64,000 nt of DNA, taken from assembly GCA_936908745.1 (NCBI GenBank), contig CAKZFX010000021.1:1-64000 (forward strand), read 5' to 3'. Under the pieces are notes generated by a model. It was not told the origin of the DNA. It worked only from the letters and a program-made list of their open reading frames with translations, and did not search any database. The position numbers and the translations under genes were made by a program. Position 1 is the stretch's first letter. Each line of letters starts with the position of its first letter. The stretch is from an uncultured Chitinophagaceae bacterium. Lineage in GTDB: Bacteria > Bacteroidota > Bacteroidia > Chitinophagales > Chitinophagaceae. Below, in pieces: positions 34,726 to 43,068 of this stretch.

Positions 34726-36209
34726 TGCTGAAAGGCTTTGATAGTTGGGAATACAACAGGATTTATTCCTGCTTTGCGAAACAGTTCTGCTGTTTCACCA
34801 TAAGAACAAATATGTGTCACTTCTTTTTTCAACAGGGTTTTGTATTGTTCGTATTGACGAAAGCTGGTCCAGAAAATAATATCAGCTGCGCTTATTTGTT
34901 CTTCAAGTATGGTCGATTGCTTTGGCAACAGCGAATAACTGCTGTAAACATTCCATTGCTTTTGTTGCCAGTTAGTTTTTGTTTCTTCGTTGGTAAGTAT
35001 GGCTGCTGTCTCCTTTTTAATGTTTAACAAAGGCATTTTCCAAATATCAACTACTGTTTCTAACCCCAGCGCATCTGCACAACCCTGTACCCAGATTCCT
35101 TTTTTAGCCAGCTCAAACCATGTTTTTGTTCCCGCAGCCCAAATTGTCTTTGCTCTTAATTGATCAACGATATTTTGCTGATGAACTGATTTATAGTTGG
35201 CTATATAAACAACAGGTTCTGTCATTTTTGCTGTTGAATCAAAGAATGCGTAGTTGAAAAAATGACCCATATGATCCGCGGTACTGAAAATAGTTTTTCC
35301 TTCCGCACCCGGCTCCGGCAAACCATCCCATTGTTTAAACGTGTTTCCTTCGCTGTCCGTACCCGCCGCATATAAGAATTGTTTGCTGCCAAATGAAAAA
35401 CTGGTGACGCCAAATTTTTGCAGGCAGCCCACCCCGTATTGGATGGCTGCTCGTTTTTCGTTGATACAATCATTTAGTAATTGTGCGTTATTAATCCTGT
35501 TCAGCACTTCTATTGCTCTTGTATTGGAAGGATGCCCTTCGGCTACAATCGCTCCCTGGCAGGGTGCGGGCACACATTCTATCAACGGTAATAGCATCAG
35601 CTTTTTATCAGCCAGCAGGTTTCGTACGCTGCTGTCTTCTTCACTTCTCAGCAACCTGTTTAACCCGGCCGTGGCCAAAATAATCCCATCGTATTTTCCT
35701 GCATCCAGTTTTCGCAGCCTGGTGTCCACGTTTCCACGAATGATTGCCGTTGTTATTGTAAACCTGTCATTAACCTGTGGCAACGCTTTTTGCAGGAAAC
35801 CAATGGCCATTTCTTCCCGGCGGGGTGAGCAAGTGCCGATAACAATTTCATTCCCTTCGTTTAGCTTGTCTAAAATACCTGCGTTGAAAATAGCCACATC
35901 TCTTGTATCGTCCCGGTCCACCACCGCAAAATGATTCGTGCCAAAAAAGTGTTCACTGCTCATATCTTTCAGCGAATGCACAGCAATGTCCGCTTCTCCA
36001 TTTTGCAAGGCATCAAAAATATCCTGTGTAAAGAAATCTGAGCCTTCCACGGTTTGCAAAGGAATATCCTTTAGCTCATCACCACGACTGCTGCGGGCAA
36101 TGACCTCCACTTTAATTCCCGGGTAAGCTATTTCAATTTGCTGCTTCACTACCTGAAGCTGCAAGATCGAAAGCCGGGAATTGCGTCCTATGAGCCGGAT
36201 CGTTTCCAT
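34686..36209 (-). CDS. hemC: Hydroxymethylbilane synthase fused to uroporphyrinogen-III synthase
   Basis: Residues 1 to about 300 are HemC: GRNSRLSILQ, AVHSLKDM, GTCSPRRE, RGNVDTRLRKLDAGKYDGI and the dipyrromethane-cofactor Cys262 in YGVGCLQKFG. The C-terminal ~200 residues fit HemD, with a bilobed layout containing YIANYKSVHQQNIVDQLRAK and THICSYGETAELFRKAGI. The fusion would convert porphobilinogen to uroporphyrinogen III in one polypeptide. The gene overlaps hemA by 77 nt at its start and hemB by 40 nt at its end. HemD is a poorly conserved family, so that half is less certain than HemC. Confidence 0.9.
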   Translation of the reverse strand: METIRLIGRNSRLSILQLQVVKQQIEIAYPGIKVEVIARSSRGDELKDIPLQTVEGSDFFTQDIFDALQNGEADIAVHSLKDMSSEHFFGTNHFAVVDRDDTRDVAIFNAGILDKLNEGNEIVIGTCSPRREEMAIGFLQKALPQVNDRFTITTAIIRGNVDTRLRKLDAGKYDGIILATAGLNRLLRSEEDSSVRNLLADKKLMLLPLIECVPAPCQGAIVAEGHPSNTRAIEVLNRINNAQLLNDCINEKRAAIQYGVGCLQKFGVTSFSFGSKQFLYAAGTDSEGNTFKQWDGLPEPGAEGKTIFSTADHMGHFFNYAFFDSTAKMTEPVVYIANYKSVHQQNIVDQLRAKTIWAAGTKTWFELAKKGIWVQGCADALGLETVVDIWKMPLLNIKKETAAILTNEETKTNWQQKQWNVYSSYSLLPKQSTILEEQISAADIIFWTSFRQYEQYKTLLKKEVTHICSYGETAELFRKAGINPVVFPTIKAFQQWKQTTGRSRNAA

Positions 36210-37398
36210 TTATAATTTTAGACAAACTGAATGCTAAATGATTAATATGTTTTAACTGGTGCTTCGCCGTCACAATGATACGCAGGCACTCCTCTCCTTT
36301 CGGCACCGTTGGAAAGTTGATAGGCTGTAAGTAAATGCCTTGCTTATCCAATAATTCTTCTGCAACCAACCTGCATTTCGCTGCTTCACCTATTTTCACC
36401 GAAGTGATATGTGAAGGATTATTATTAAATACAACACCGTTTATCGTCAATGCTTCCCGTAAAGCTTTCACGTTCGTCCTGAATTCATTTCGCCAACCCG
36501 GGTTTTGCCGGATCAACTGAATACTTTTATTCGCTGCACTGCAAACAGCTGGCGGTAATGAAGTAGTGAAAATAAACCCGCTGCCAAAGCTTCTTACAAA
36601 GTCCACAATGGTAGCCGATGCCGCAATATAGCCGCCAAATACGCCAATCGCTTTTGACAGTGTCCCGTTCAGAATGTCAATCTCGTTTTGCAAACCCTCT
36701 TGCTCAAAAATACCTGCGCCTGTTTCGCCATACAGCCCAACAGCATGCACTTCGTCCACGTAGGTCAATGCATTGTATTTTTTGGCAAGCGAAACAATCT
36801 CTTTTACCGGTGCCATCGTTCCTGAAATGGAATAGACCGATTCAAAGACAATGAGCTTGGGCGCTTCGAAAGGTAGTGACTGTAAAATAGCTTCGAGATG
36901 ATTTGCATCATTATGCCTGAAAATATGTTTTTCGTTGCCCGCAGCCCTCATTCCTTCTATCAATGAAGAATGATTTTGCTCATCAGAAATAAAAATAAGT
37001 TTCGGCAATTGTCTTCCCAATGTTTGTAATGTTGTCACATTGGCCTGGTAAGCGCCGTTGAATAACAAGGCTGCTTCCTTTTTATGCCAGTTGGCCAGTG
37101 TTATTTCCAGTTCCTTATGATGCGAAGTGGTGCCTGAAATATTTCTTGTGCCGCTGCTGGCCGTGCCGCTGCGGTGTGTAACGAACCCAAGTTTGGCAAT
37201 CACTTCTTCCCTTGTGCTCATACACAGGTAGTCGTTGCTGCACCAGTTGACAGCCGACCGCTGCACACCTTTCGCATCCTGGTAATAGAATTGCGGAAAG
37301 TGTTGTGCACTTTTGTTTACTTCTAAAAAATAACGGTAGGAGCCGTTTTCTTTTAGTTGCCGGAGTTTATTACTAAAATATTGTTCGTACAAAAACAT
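36133..37398 (-). CDS. hemA: 5-aminolevulinate synthase (ALAS, C4 pathway)
   Basis: A 421-residue alpha-oxoamine synthase making 5-aminolevulinate from glycine and succinyl-CoA. ALAS-type signatures are strong: NWCSNDYL (51-58), SGTRNISGT (82-90), FRHND (160-164), DEVHAVGLYG (215-224), the PLP Lys249 in GTLSKAIGVFGGYIA, and SGFIFTTSLPPAV. These distinguish it from BioF, KBL and serine palmitoyltransferase. Bacteroidota usually use the glutamyl-tRNA (C5) route, so this enzyme is unusual here and may have been acquired. About 25 C-terminal residues (after SKIING) overlap the hemC start and look like read-through tail. Its start overlaps the cysI stop (TAATG). Confidence 0.92.
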   Translation of the reverse strand: MFLYEQYFSNKLRQLKENGSYRYFLEVNKSAQHFPQFYYQDAKGVQRSAVNWCSNDYLCMSTREEVIAKLGFVTHRSGTASSGTRNISGTTSHHKELEITLANWHKKEAALLFNGAYQANVTTLQTLGRQLPKLIFISDEQNHSSLIEGMRAAGNEKHIFRHNDANHLEAILQSLPFEAPKLIVFESVYSISGTMAPVKEIVSLAKKYNALTYVDEVHAVGLYGETGAGIFEQEGLQNEIDILNGTLSKAIGVFGGYIAASATIVDFVRSFGSGFIFTTSLPPAVCSAANKSIQLIRQNPGWRNEFRTNVKALREALTINGVVFNNNPSHITSVKIGEAAKCRLVAEELLDKQGIYLQPINFPTVPKGEECLRIIVTAKHQLKHINHLAFSLSKIINGNDPAHRTQFPAFDLAASGSEAAN

Positions 37399-39059
37399 TA
37401 TACAATTTTTTCACGGACCACAAAGTCGCCAAAGGTTTCACCGCTATTTCGTTTTGAACTATATACTGCAAAAAGCTGGTCAAGTTCAGCGAGTATGGCT
37501 GGTTCATCGAGGCTGTCCTTATATTTTATATTCAATCGCTCACCCATGCGGTCGCCACCGATATGCAGGTTGTATTGTCCATAAGCTGTACCAATCAAAC
37601 CGATCTCTGCCGCTGGTGAACGCCCGCAACCATTGGGGCAACCTGTCATCCGAAGTGTTATTTCTTCCTCATTCAGCGAGTATTTTTTGAGCAGTGGTTC
37701 AATTTTGTCTATTAATACCGGGAGGTAACGTTGTGCTTCCGCCAATGCCAATGGGCAGGTATTGAAAGCGACACAGGCGATAGCATTTTTTCTTATAGCA
37801 CTTACCTGCTCTGTATGTTTATCCAAACCAAATTGAGCCAGCAATTGCGCTATTTCATTTTTATCTTTTTCTTCAATATCTGCCAGTATCACATTCTGAT
37901 TGCCGGTGAAACGAAAGTTAAGCCTGCCTGTTTTGGCTATTTCCAGCAAAGCTGTTTTCAATGCCAGTTTCTTATCATCCAGCACTCTCCCGTTTTCTAC
38001 AAACACCGTGTAGTACCATTTTCCTTCATGGTTTTGTTTCCAGCCATAATGGTCTTTACGTTCGGTAAACCGGTAAGGCTTTATTTCTTCCAATGCAAAA
38101 CCGCATCTTTTTTCCAGCTCTTCTTTAAATGCATCCACCCCTAATTTATCAATCGTGTATTTTAATCTCGCCTGTTTGCGATCGCTGCGGTTGCCATAGT
38201 CACGCTGGATCGTCATTATCTCATAAACAGCTTTCAGTATTTTTTCTTCCGTGTCCACAAAACCCAGAATCGTTGCCAATCTTGGATAAGTGGCCGCATT
38301 GCCATGTGTAGCGCTTAACCCGCCACCTGCTGCTATGTTGAAACCTTTCAGTTCATTGTTTTCAATGATGGCTATCAGTCCTACATCGTTTGTCAGCACA
38401 TCAATGTCATTGTTGGGTGGAATAGCGATGCCTATTTTAAATTTCCTGGGTAAGTAGCGGTCCTGGTACAGCGGATCTTCTTCCTTCTTATCTCCGATTT
38501 GTTCTTCATCCAGCCATATTTCATAGTAAGCTCTTGTCTTTGGCAACGCCAGTGTGCTTATTTTATCAGCGTATTGAAATACCTGCTCATGTATCGCCGA
38601 TTCTTTGGGATGCGCACTGCAGGTAACATTCCGGTTTACGTCACCACAAGCTGCAATAGAATCCAGATGCAGCGTATTAAAAGATTGTATCGTTGGTTTG
38701 ATATGCGATTTCAGAATACCATGCAGTTGCACCGTTTGTCTTGTAGTGATTTTAATCGTACCTGTTGAATGTTCGCCGGCTATATGATGCAGCCCGATCC
38801 ATTGGTCAGCCGTTAAGAAACCACCGGGCAGGCGCAGGCGTATCATGTAGGAGTATAACCATTCCAGTTTCTTAGCCGTTCTCTCTTCTCTCCTGTCGCG
38901 GTCATCCTGCTGATACATCCCATGAAATTTTATCAGCGACTGATCATCTTCATATAATGCACCCGTCAAACCGTCCTGTAAGCTTTCCTGCAATGAGCCA
39001 CGCAGGCCATCGCTGGCCACCTTGATTCGCTCTACTCCTGATAGATTTTCTTTACTCAT
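37398..39059 (-). CDS. cysI: Sulfite reductase hemoprotein (siroheme [4Fe-4S])
   Basis: CysI reduces sulfite to sulfide with siroheme and a 4Fe-4S centre. The start is taken at 39059 (MSKENLSGVERIKV); the longer frame from 39155 runs into word-like repeats and is rejected. LPGGFLTADQW, TGTIKITTRQTVQLHGI and CGDVNRNVTCS are nitrite/sulfite reductase markers. Cofactor Cys pairs are in CVAFNTCPLA and TGCPNGCGRSPAAEIG. The length of 553 residues fits. It partners with CysJ, encoded upstream across a repeat-filled gap, and its stop overlaps the hemA start by one base. Substrate could in principle be nitrite, but the neighbours favour sulfite. Confidence 0.94.
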   Translation of the reverse strand: MSKENLSGVERIKVASDGLRGSLQESLQDGLTGALYEDDQSLIKFHGMYQQDDRDRREERTAKKLEWLYSYMIRLRLPGGFLTADQWIGLHHIAGEHSTGTIKITTRQTVQLHGILKSHIKPTIQSFNTLHLDSIAACGDVNRNVTCSAHPKESAIHEQVFQYADKISTLALPKTRAYYEIWLDEEQIGDKKEEDPLYQDRYLPRKFKIGIAIPPNNDIDVLTNDVGLIAIIENNELKGFNIAAGGGLSATHGNAATYPRLATILGFVDTEEKILKAVYEIMTIQRDYGNRSDRKQARLKYTIDKLGVDAFKEELEKRCGFALEEIKPYRFTERKDHYGWKQNHEGKWYYTVFVENGRVLDDKKLALKTALLEIAKTGRLNFRFTGNQNVILADIEEKDKNEIAQLLAQFGLDKHTEQVSAIRKNAIACVAFNTCPLALAEAQRYLPVLIDKIEPLLKKYSLNEEEITLRMTGCPNGCGRSPAAEIGLIGTAYGQYNLHIGGDRMGERLNIKYKDSLDEPAILAELDQLFAVYSSKRNSGETFGDFVVREKIV

Positions 39060-39184
39060 TTCTTTATTTTGGTTTCGCTTCAAGCTGCTCGCTTCGAGTT
39101 TCTGGCTGCGAGCTACTCGCTTCCCGCTTTCGACTGATAATTCATTATTCGACACTCACGACTCCCGACTAATGACTACAGACT
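39060..39184. repeat. Word-like repeat in the cysJ-cysI gap
   Basis: A 125-bp stretch of degenerate words on the minus strand, starting exactly at the cysJ TAG stop: TAGAGTC, TAGTCATTAGTC and GGGAGTCG. GACTCCCGACTA at 39160-39171 is the same 12-mer as in the palindrome at 55778-56005. The left part holds GAAGCGAG/CTCGC-type words. It breaks the otherwise tight spacing of the operon. Confidence 0.7.
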
Positions 39185-40909
39185 CTAATAAACATCTTTT
39201 TCGTACCGTCCCTCTTTTTTCAATTGTTCTAAATACTGTTTCGCTTCTTCACTTGTCTTACTTCCTTGCAGCTCTATTATTTCCAACAAAGCCAGTTCCA
39301 CATCCTTGCTCATCGGGTCTTTGGTGCCGCTGATAAAAACAGAAGCTCCGTTGTTGATCCATTGGTACAATTCGGATGCTTTTTCTTTCATTCGGTGTTG
39401 CACATATATTTTTCCGGGCTGATCTCTTGAAAAAGCGAGGTCAATTTTTGTCAGCAAGCCTGTTTGCGCATATTGCTGTATTTCGGTTTGGTATAAAAAG
39501 TCAGTTGTGAAATGTTGTTCGCCAAAGAAAAACCAGTTGCGGCCGTTAGCTCCTGTTGCATCTCTTTCTGCCAAAAAAGCCCTGAACGGCGCCACACCCG
39601 TACCCGGGCCGATCATGATCACATCTTTATCTGCAGCCGGCAGTTTAAAGTTTTTATCCTTGTGCACATAAAAAGTCAATGAAGAGCCAACCGGCTGATC
39701 GCCTAAGAATTCGCTGCAAAGACCAAAGCGTTGCTCGTCCTGCGCTAAAAAACGATCCCTTGCCACGGTGATATGCACTTCATTTTCGCCATGCGCCGCA
39801 GGAGAAGAAGCCACAGAGTATAAGCGTGGCGAAATCAGCATCAGTATTTTAATCACTTCTATAAACTGCTGCGCTTCTTTTACAGGATAGATACGAAGCA
39901 GGTCAACCAGGTCCATGCGTGTATCGGGAATTTCCTGCTGAATGATAGCTGCATATTTTTTTACGGTGGAAGTCAGCAGGTAACAAATGTTCAGATGTTT
40001 TGTCAGCAGTTCTTCTGCCGTTGCCGTTACTTTTGATGTTTGTATTTCTTCATTGGGGTCAACGCCAGTCAGTGAAATAATCCTGCTGACAACTTCCCGC
40101 CTGTTGACCGGCACAATCCCGATCGTGTCGCCGGGTTCGTAAGCAATTACTTCGTCTGTACCTATTTCAATATGATAGGTTTGTTTAGCAGAGCCCCGAT
40201 CGTTCAGGTTGATATTATTGATAATCTTACCTGTGTAGTATTTTTTTCCTGTTGCCTTTTTTGCAGGTGATGCAGTAGCCTGTTCAATTGTTTTTTCAGC
40301 AAAACTTTTCTCTTCCTCAACTGCTTTTAACACCTGTTCAAACCAACCGGTTGCTTCTTCATCATAGTCAATATCACATTTCTGCAAAGGAACAATGCGT
40401 TTAGCGCCGAAAGCCGCCAGTTTTCCATCTACTTCAATACCCGCCTGGCAGAATTGAGGATACGAACTATCACCCAAAGCCAGCACACTGTATTTGAGCA
40501 AAGGCAGGTGTAATTGGTTCGTATGAATATGATCATAGAATTTTTTAGCAGGCACAGGAGGCTCACCTTCACCTTGTGTGCTGATGACAACAAAGAAGTA
40601 TTCTTCTTTTGCCAGGTCTTCAAAACGGTATTGACTAAGATCCGTGAGCTTTACGTTAATACCTTTCTTCTTGCCTGCTGCAGCAAGCTGTGTTGCCAGC
40701 CGCTTAGAATTGCCGGTTTCGGTTCCGAAAAGAAGATGTATTTTTTTTGCTGTAACTATTTTTGTTTCAGTTACCGCAACTGTTTCTTTTGGAAAGGGAT
40801 TCTTTTGCGCTACTATACCTGACAGGTAACCATTGATCCAGATAAGTTCCTCATGGGTATACCCGTCCAATAGCTCATGCAGTGTTTTTAGTTTTTGCTC
40901 GCCCAGCAT
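39185..40909 (-). CDS. cysJ: Sulfite reductase flavoprotein (NADPH)
   Basis: A 574-residue diflavin reductase that passes electrons from NADPH to CysI. An N-terminal spacer of about 50 residues precedes a flavodoxin domain (LLFGTETGNSKRLA, STQGEGEPPVPA, ALGDSSYPQFCQAG). It is followed by an FAD-binding connecting domain (ISPRLYSVASSPA) and an NADPH-binding end (GPGTGVAPFRAFLAERDA, GRYEKDVY). All modules of CysJ are present. It starts 2 nt after the cobA stop, so the two are coupled. Its TAG stop directly begins a word-like repeat. Confidence 0.95.
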   Translation of the reverse strand: MLGEQKLKTLHELLDGYTHEELIWINGYLSGIVAQKNPFPKETVAVTETKIVTAKKIHLLFGTETGNSKRLATQLAAAGKKKGINVKLTDLSQYRFEDLAKEEYFFVVISTQGEGEPPVPAKKFYDHIHTNQLHLPLLKYSVLALGDSSYPQFCQAGIEVDGKLAAFGAKRIVPLQKCDIDYDEEATGWFEQVLKAVEEEKSFAEKTIEQATASPAKKATGKKYYTGKIINNINLNDRGSAKQTYHIEIGTDEVIAYEPGDTIGIVPVNRREVVSRIISLTGVDPNEEIQTSKVTATAEELLTKHLNICYLLTSTVKKYAAIIQQEIPDTRMDLVDLLRIYPVKEAQQFIEVIKILMLISPRLYSVASSPAAHGENEVHITVARDRFLAQDEQRFGLCSEFLGDQPVGSSLTFYVHKDKNFKLPAADKDVIMIGPGTGVAPFRAFLAERDATGANGRNWFFFGEQHFTTDFLYQTEIQQYAQTGLLTKIDLAFSRDQPGKIYVQHRMKEKASELYQWINNGASVFISGTKDPMSKDVELALLEIIELQGSKTSEEAKQYLEQLKKEGRYEKDVY

Positions 40910-40911
40910 AG

Positions 40912-41706
40912 CTATACTTTTTCGGTTACCAGTTCATTGAATAAAGAGCCTTCGCCTTCCGGTTGAAACCAGTTGAAACGCTCATGCAATCTTGCCACAT
41001 CACCTACAATGATCAAAGAAGGCGAACTGAATTGTTTGCCTGCAAAGTCAGCCGCACAGTTTTTTAAATTGGTGATATGTACCTGCTGATGAACAGTCGT
41101 TGCCTGCTCAATGACAGCCAGCGGTGTCAACGGGCGTTTTGAATAACGCAACAACAATTCAACAAGGTCGGCGATATTTTTTGTGGTCATATAAAAAACC
41201 AGCGTATCTGTTGATTGCGCAAGGCTTTTCCATTTTTCCGAACTGTAATAACTCGTGGGATTGTACGTCAGGAATTGAACGGCTTGTGCGTAGCCTCTTG
41301 CTGTCAACGGGATGCCTGCATAAGCAGCCGCACCCGAAGCCGCCGTGATGCCGGGAATGATGCTGAACGGGATTTGTTGTTCCTGCAAAGGCAATAATTC
41401 ATCCAGCACGTTGCTGAAGAAAGCAACGTCGCCACCTTTCAGGCGCAACACATTTTTTCCTTCCAATGCTTTTTCAACGATCAATGCACTGATCTGCGCT
41501 TGTGGAACAGATGCATCGTTGTAACCCTGCTTACCGGCAAAAATGATCTCCGCACCCGGTTTTGCATTTTCCGAAATGATCTGCGGGTTCACCAAACGAT
41601 CGGTGATAATCACATCTGCCTGCGCCAGGCTTTTCTGCAATTTTACCGTAATCAGGTCCGCATCACCGGGACCTGCACCTGCCAGTATTACTTTTCCTGC
41701 ATTCAT
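40912..41706 (-). CDS. cobA: Uroporphyrinogen-III C-methyltransferase (SUMT)
   Basis: The ATG at 41706 gives 264 residues beginning MNAGKVILAGAGPGDADLIT; an upstream Met at 41739 adds a non-homologous leader. Motifs of the family are KGGDVAFFSNVLDE, IPGITAASGAAAYAGIPLTARG, and a SAM-binding C-terminus. The enzyme methylates uroporphyrinogen III twice to precorrin-2, the branch point to siroheme. It is in the operon between cysN and cysJ, so it is clearly dedicated to sulfite reductase cofactor. A CysG-type fusion is absent here; the dehydrogenase is fused to a permease instead. Confidence 0.93.
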   Translation of the reverse strand: MNAGKVILAGAGPGDADLITVKLQKSLAQADVIITDRLVNPQIISENAKPGAEIIFAGKQGYNDASVPQAQISALIVEKALEGKNVLRLKGGDVAFFSNVLDELLPLQEQQIPFSIIPGITAASGAAAYAGIPLTARGYAQAVQFLTYNPTSYYSSEKWKSLAQSTDTLVFYMTTKNIADLVELLLRYSKRPLTPLAVIEQATTVHQQVHITNLKNCAADFAGKQFSSPSLIIVGDVARLHERFNWFQPEGEGSLFNELVTEKV

Positions 41707-41711
41707 ATAGT

Positions 41712-41726
41712 CCACTTTTTTAGTAG
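41712..41726. promoter_or_regulatory. Palindrome upstream of cobA, related to the operon operator
   Basis: CCACTTTTTTAGTAG is a 15-bp near-palindrome (CYACT...AGTRG type) that partly resembles the operator-like sites at 45384 and 32164. It lies inside the operon, 5 nt upstream of cobA, with no promoter boxes, so its role is uncertain. Confidence 0.35.
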
Positions 41727-41745
41727 GGTTTAGGAGCAAAAAAAT

Positions 41746-42987
41746 TTACTTTAACAAGACCGCTGCAACGGTACTGTTGCTTGTCTCGTCTATTAAAATA
41801 GCGCTGCCGTTAACCGGCAATTTGTCATATTTGTCATAGGCCAGCGGCGCAGCCGTTTTAATGGTTGCTTTCACTACTTCATTCAGTTTCACTGCACCTT
41901 CCACCGGCAATTGCTGCAACGAGTTCACGTCAATTTTATACTCAATATTTTTAATTACTGAACGCACCAAACGACTGTTGTGTTGCAGGTAGTATTTATT
42001 ACCGGCTTGCAGTGGCTTATCATCCAGCCAGCAAAGGATCACTTCCAGTTCATTGTTTGTTTCCGGAAGATCATCGCTTTTTGCAATCGTATCGCCACGG
42101 CTGATATCGATATCACTTTCCAAATGAATAACGGCCGGTTGTGGCGCAAATACTTCCTCCACTTCGTTGCCTCCTGTTTCCAGCTTGCTGATCGTTGTTT
42201 CAATACCTGCCGGTAACACGGTTACCTTATCTCCTTTTTTATAAACGCCGCTCACTACTTTGCCGGCATAGCCGCGATAGTCATGCAAGTCTTCTGTTTG
42301 CGGGCGGATCACCAATTGTACCTGGAAGCGGGCTGTTGAATAATTGATATCTTTATCAATCTGCACGGTTTCCAAAAACTCAAGCAAAGATGTTCCTTCG
42401 TACCAATCCATATGAACAGAAGCATCCACAATGTTGTCACCATTCAATGCACTGATCGGTATATAGGTCACGTCTTTTAAACCCAGTTGCTTCGCCACTT
42501 CCGCATAGTCGATCACGATATTGTTGAATACATCCTGTGAGTATTCAACAAGGTCCATTTTATTGATCGCCACGACAACGTGTGGTATTTGTAAAAGCGA
42601 TGCAATGATGGAATGACGTCTTGTTTGTTCCACCACACCTTGTCTTGCATCCACCAGCACAATGATCAGGTTGGCATTGGAAGCGCCGGTGATCATGTTT
42701 CTTGTGTATTGCACATGACCGGGCGCATCGGCAATAATAAATTTTCGTTTCGGTGTAGAAAAATAACGATAGGCTACATCAATAGTAATACCCTGTTCCC
42801 TTTCTGCACGCAGACCATCTGTCAGCAAGGCCAGGTCCACCGTTCCGTTTTCACGGTTTTTGGTTGATTTCTCCAATGCTTCTAATTGGTCCACCAAAAT
42901 ATTCTTGCTATCATACAGCAAACGACCGATCAGGGTGCTTTTGCCATCATCGACGCTGCCTGCTGTTATAAAACGTAGTAAATCCAT
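41746..42987 (-). CDS. cysN: Sulfate adenylyltransferase subunit 1 (GTPase)
   Basis: An EF-Tu-like GTPase that drives sulfate adenylation by CysD. The P-loop GSVDDGKST, the switch region EREQGITIDVAYRYF, DAPGHVQYTRNMITGAS and the NKMD motif are all visible. Length 413 shows the plain CysN without a fused APS kinase; together with the APS-type CysH this is consistent with an APS reduction route. It is separated from the cysD stop by 81 nt containing a perfect 15-bp hairpin of repeated words. It precedes cobA by 39 nt. Confidence 0.95.
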   Translation of the reverse strand: MDLLRFITAGSVDDGKSTLIGRLLYDSKNILVDQLEALEKSTKNRENGTVDLALLTDGLRAEREQGITIDVAYRYFSTPKRKFIIADAPGHVQYTRNMITGASNANLIIVLVDARQGVVEQTRRHSIIASLLQIPHVVVAINKMDLVEYSQDVFNNIVIDYAEVAKQLGLKDVTYIPISALNGDNIVDASVHMDWYEGTSLLEFLETVQIDKDINYSTARFQVQLVIRPQTEDLHDYRGYAGKVVSGVYKKGDKVTVLPAGIETTISKLETGGNEVEEVFAPQPAVIHLESDIDISRGDTIAKSDDLPETNNELEVILCWLDDKPLQAGNKYYLQHNSRLVRSVIKNIEYKIDVNSLQQLPVEGAVKLNEVVKATIKTAAPLAYDKYDKLPVNGSAILIDETSNSTVAAVLLK

Positions 42988-43005
42988 CGACCAAGTTATA
43001 AGTTT

Positions 43006-43055
43006 GAAGTACGAAGTACGGGTCGGCTTAATTTGCGTTTCGTACTTCGTACTTC
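43006..43055. repeat. Perfect 15-bp inverted repeat in the cysD-cysN gap
   Basis: GAAGTACGAAGTACG (43006-43020) and CGTACTTCGTACTTC (43041-43055) are exact reverse complements around a 20-nt spacer. Each arm is itself a tandem word (GAAGTAC twice). It could form a strong hairpin in the operon mRNA and influence the ratio of cysD to downstream genes. Confidence 0.85.
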
Positions 43056-43068
43056 TTAATTCGTAATT

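Noticed and set aside
36133..37398. HemA as BioF or 2-amino-3-ketobutyrate ligase
   Set aside because: The ALAS-specific segments (SGTRNISGT, FRHND, SGFIFTTSLPP) and the position beside hemC/hemB fit ALAS better.
39060..39155. N-terminal extension of CysI
   Set aside because: The extra residues translate a word-like intergenic repeat; homology to sulfite reductases begins after the ATG at 39059.
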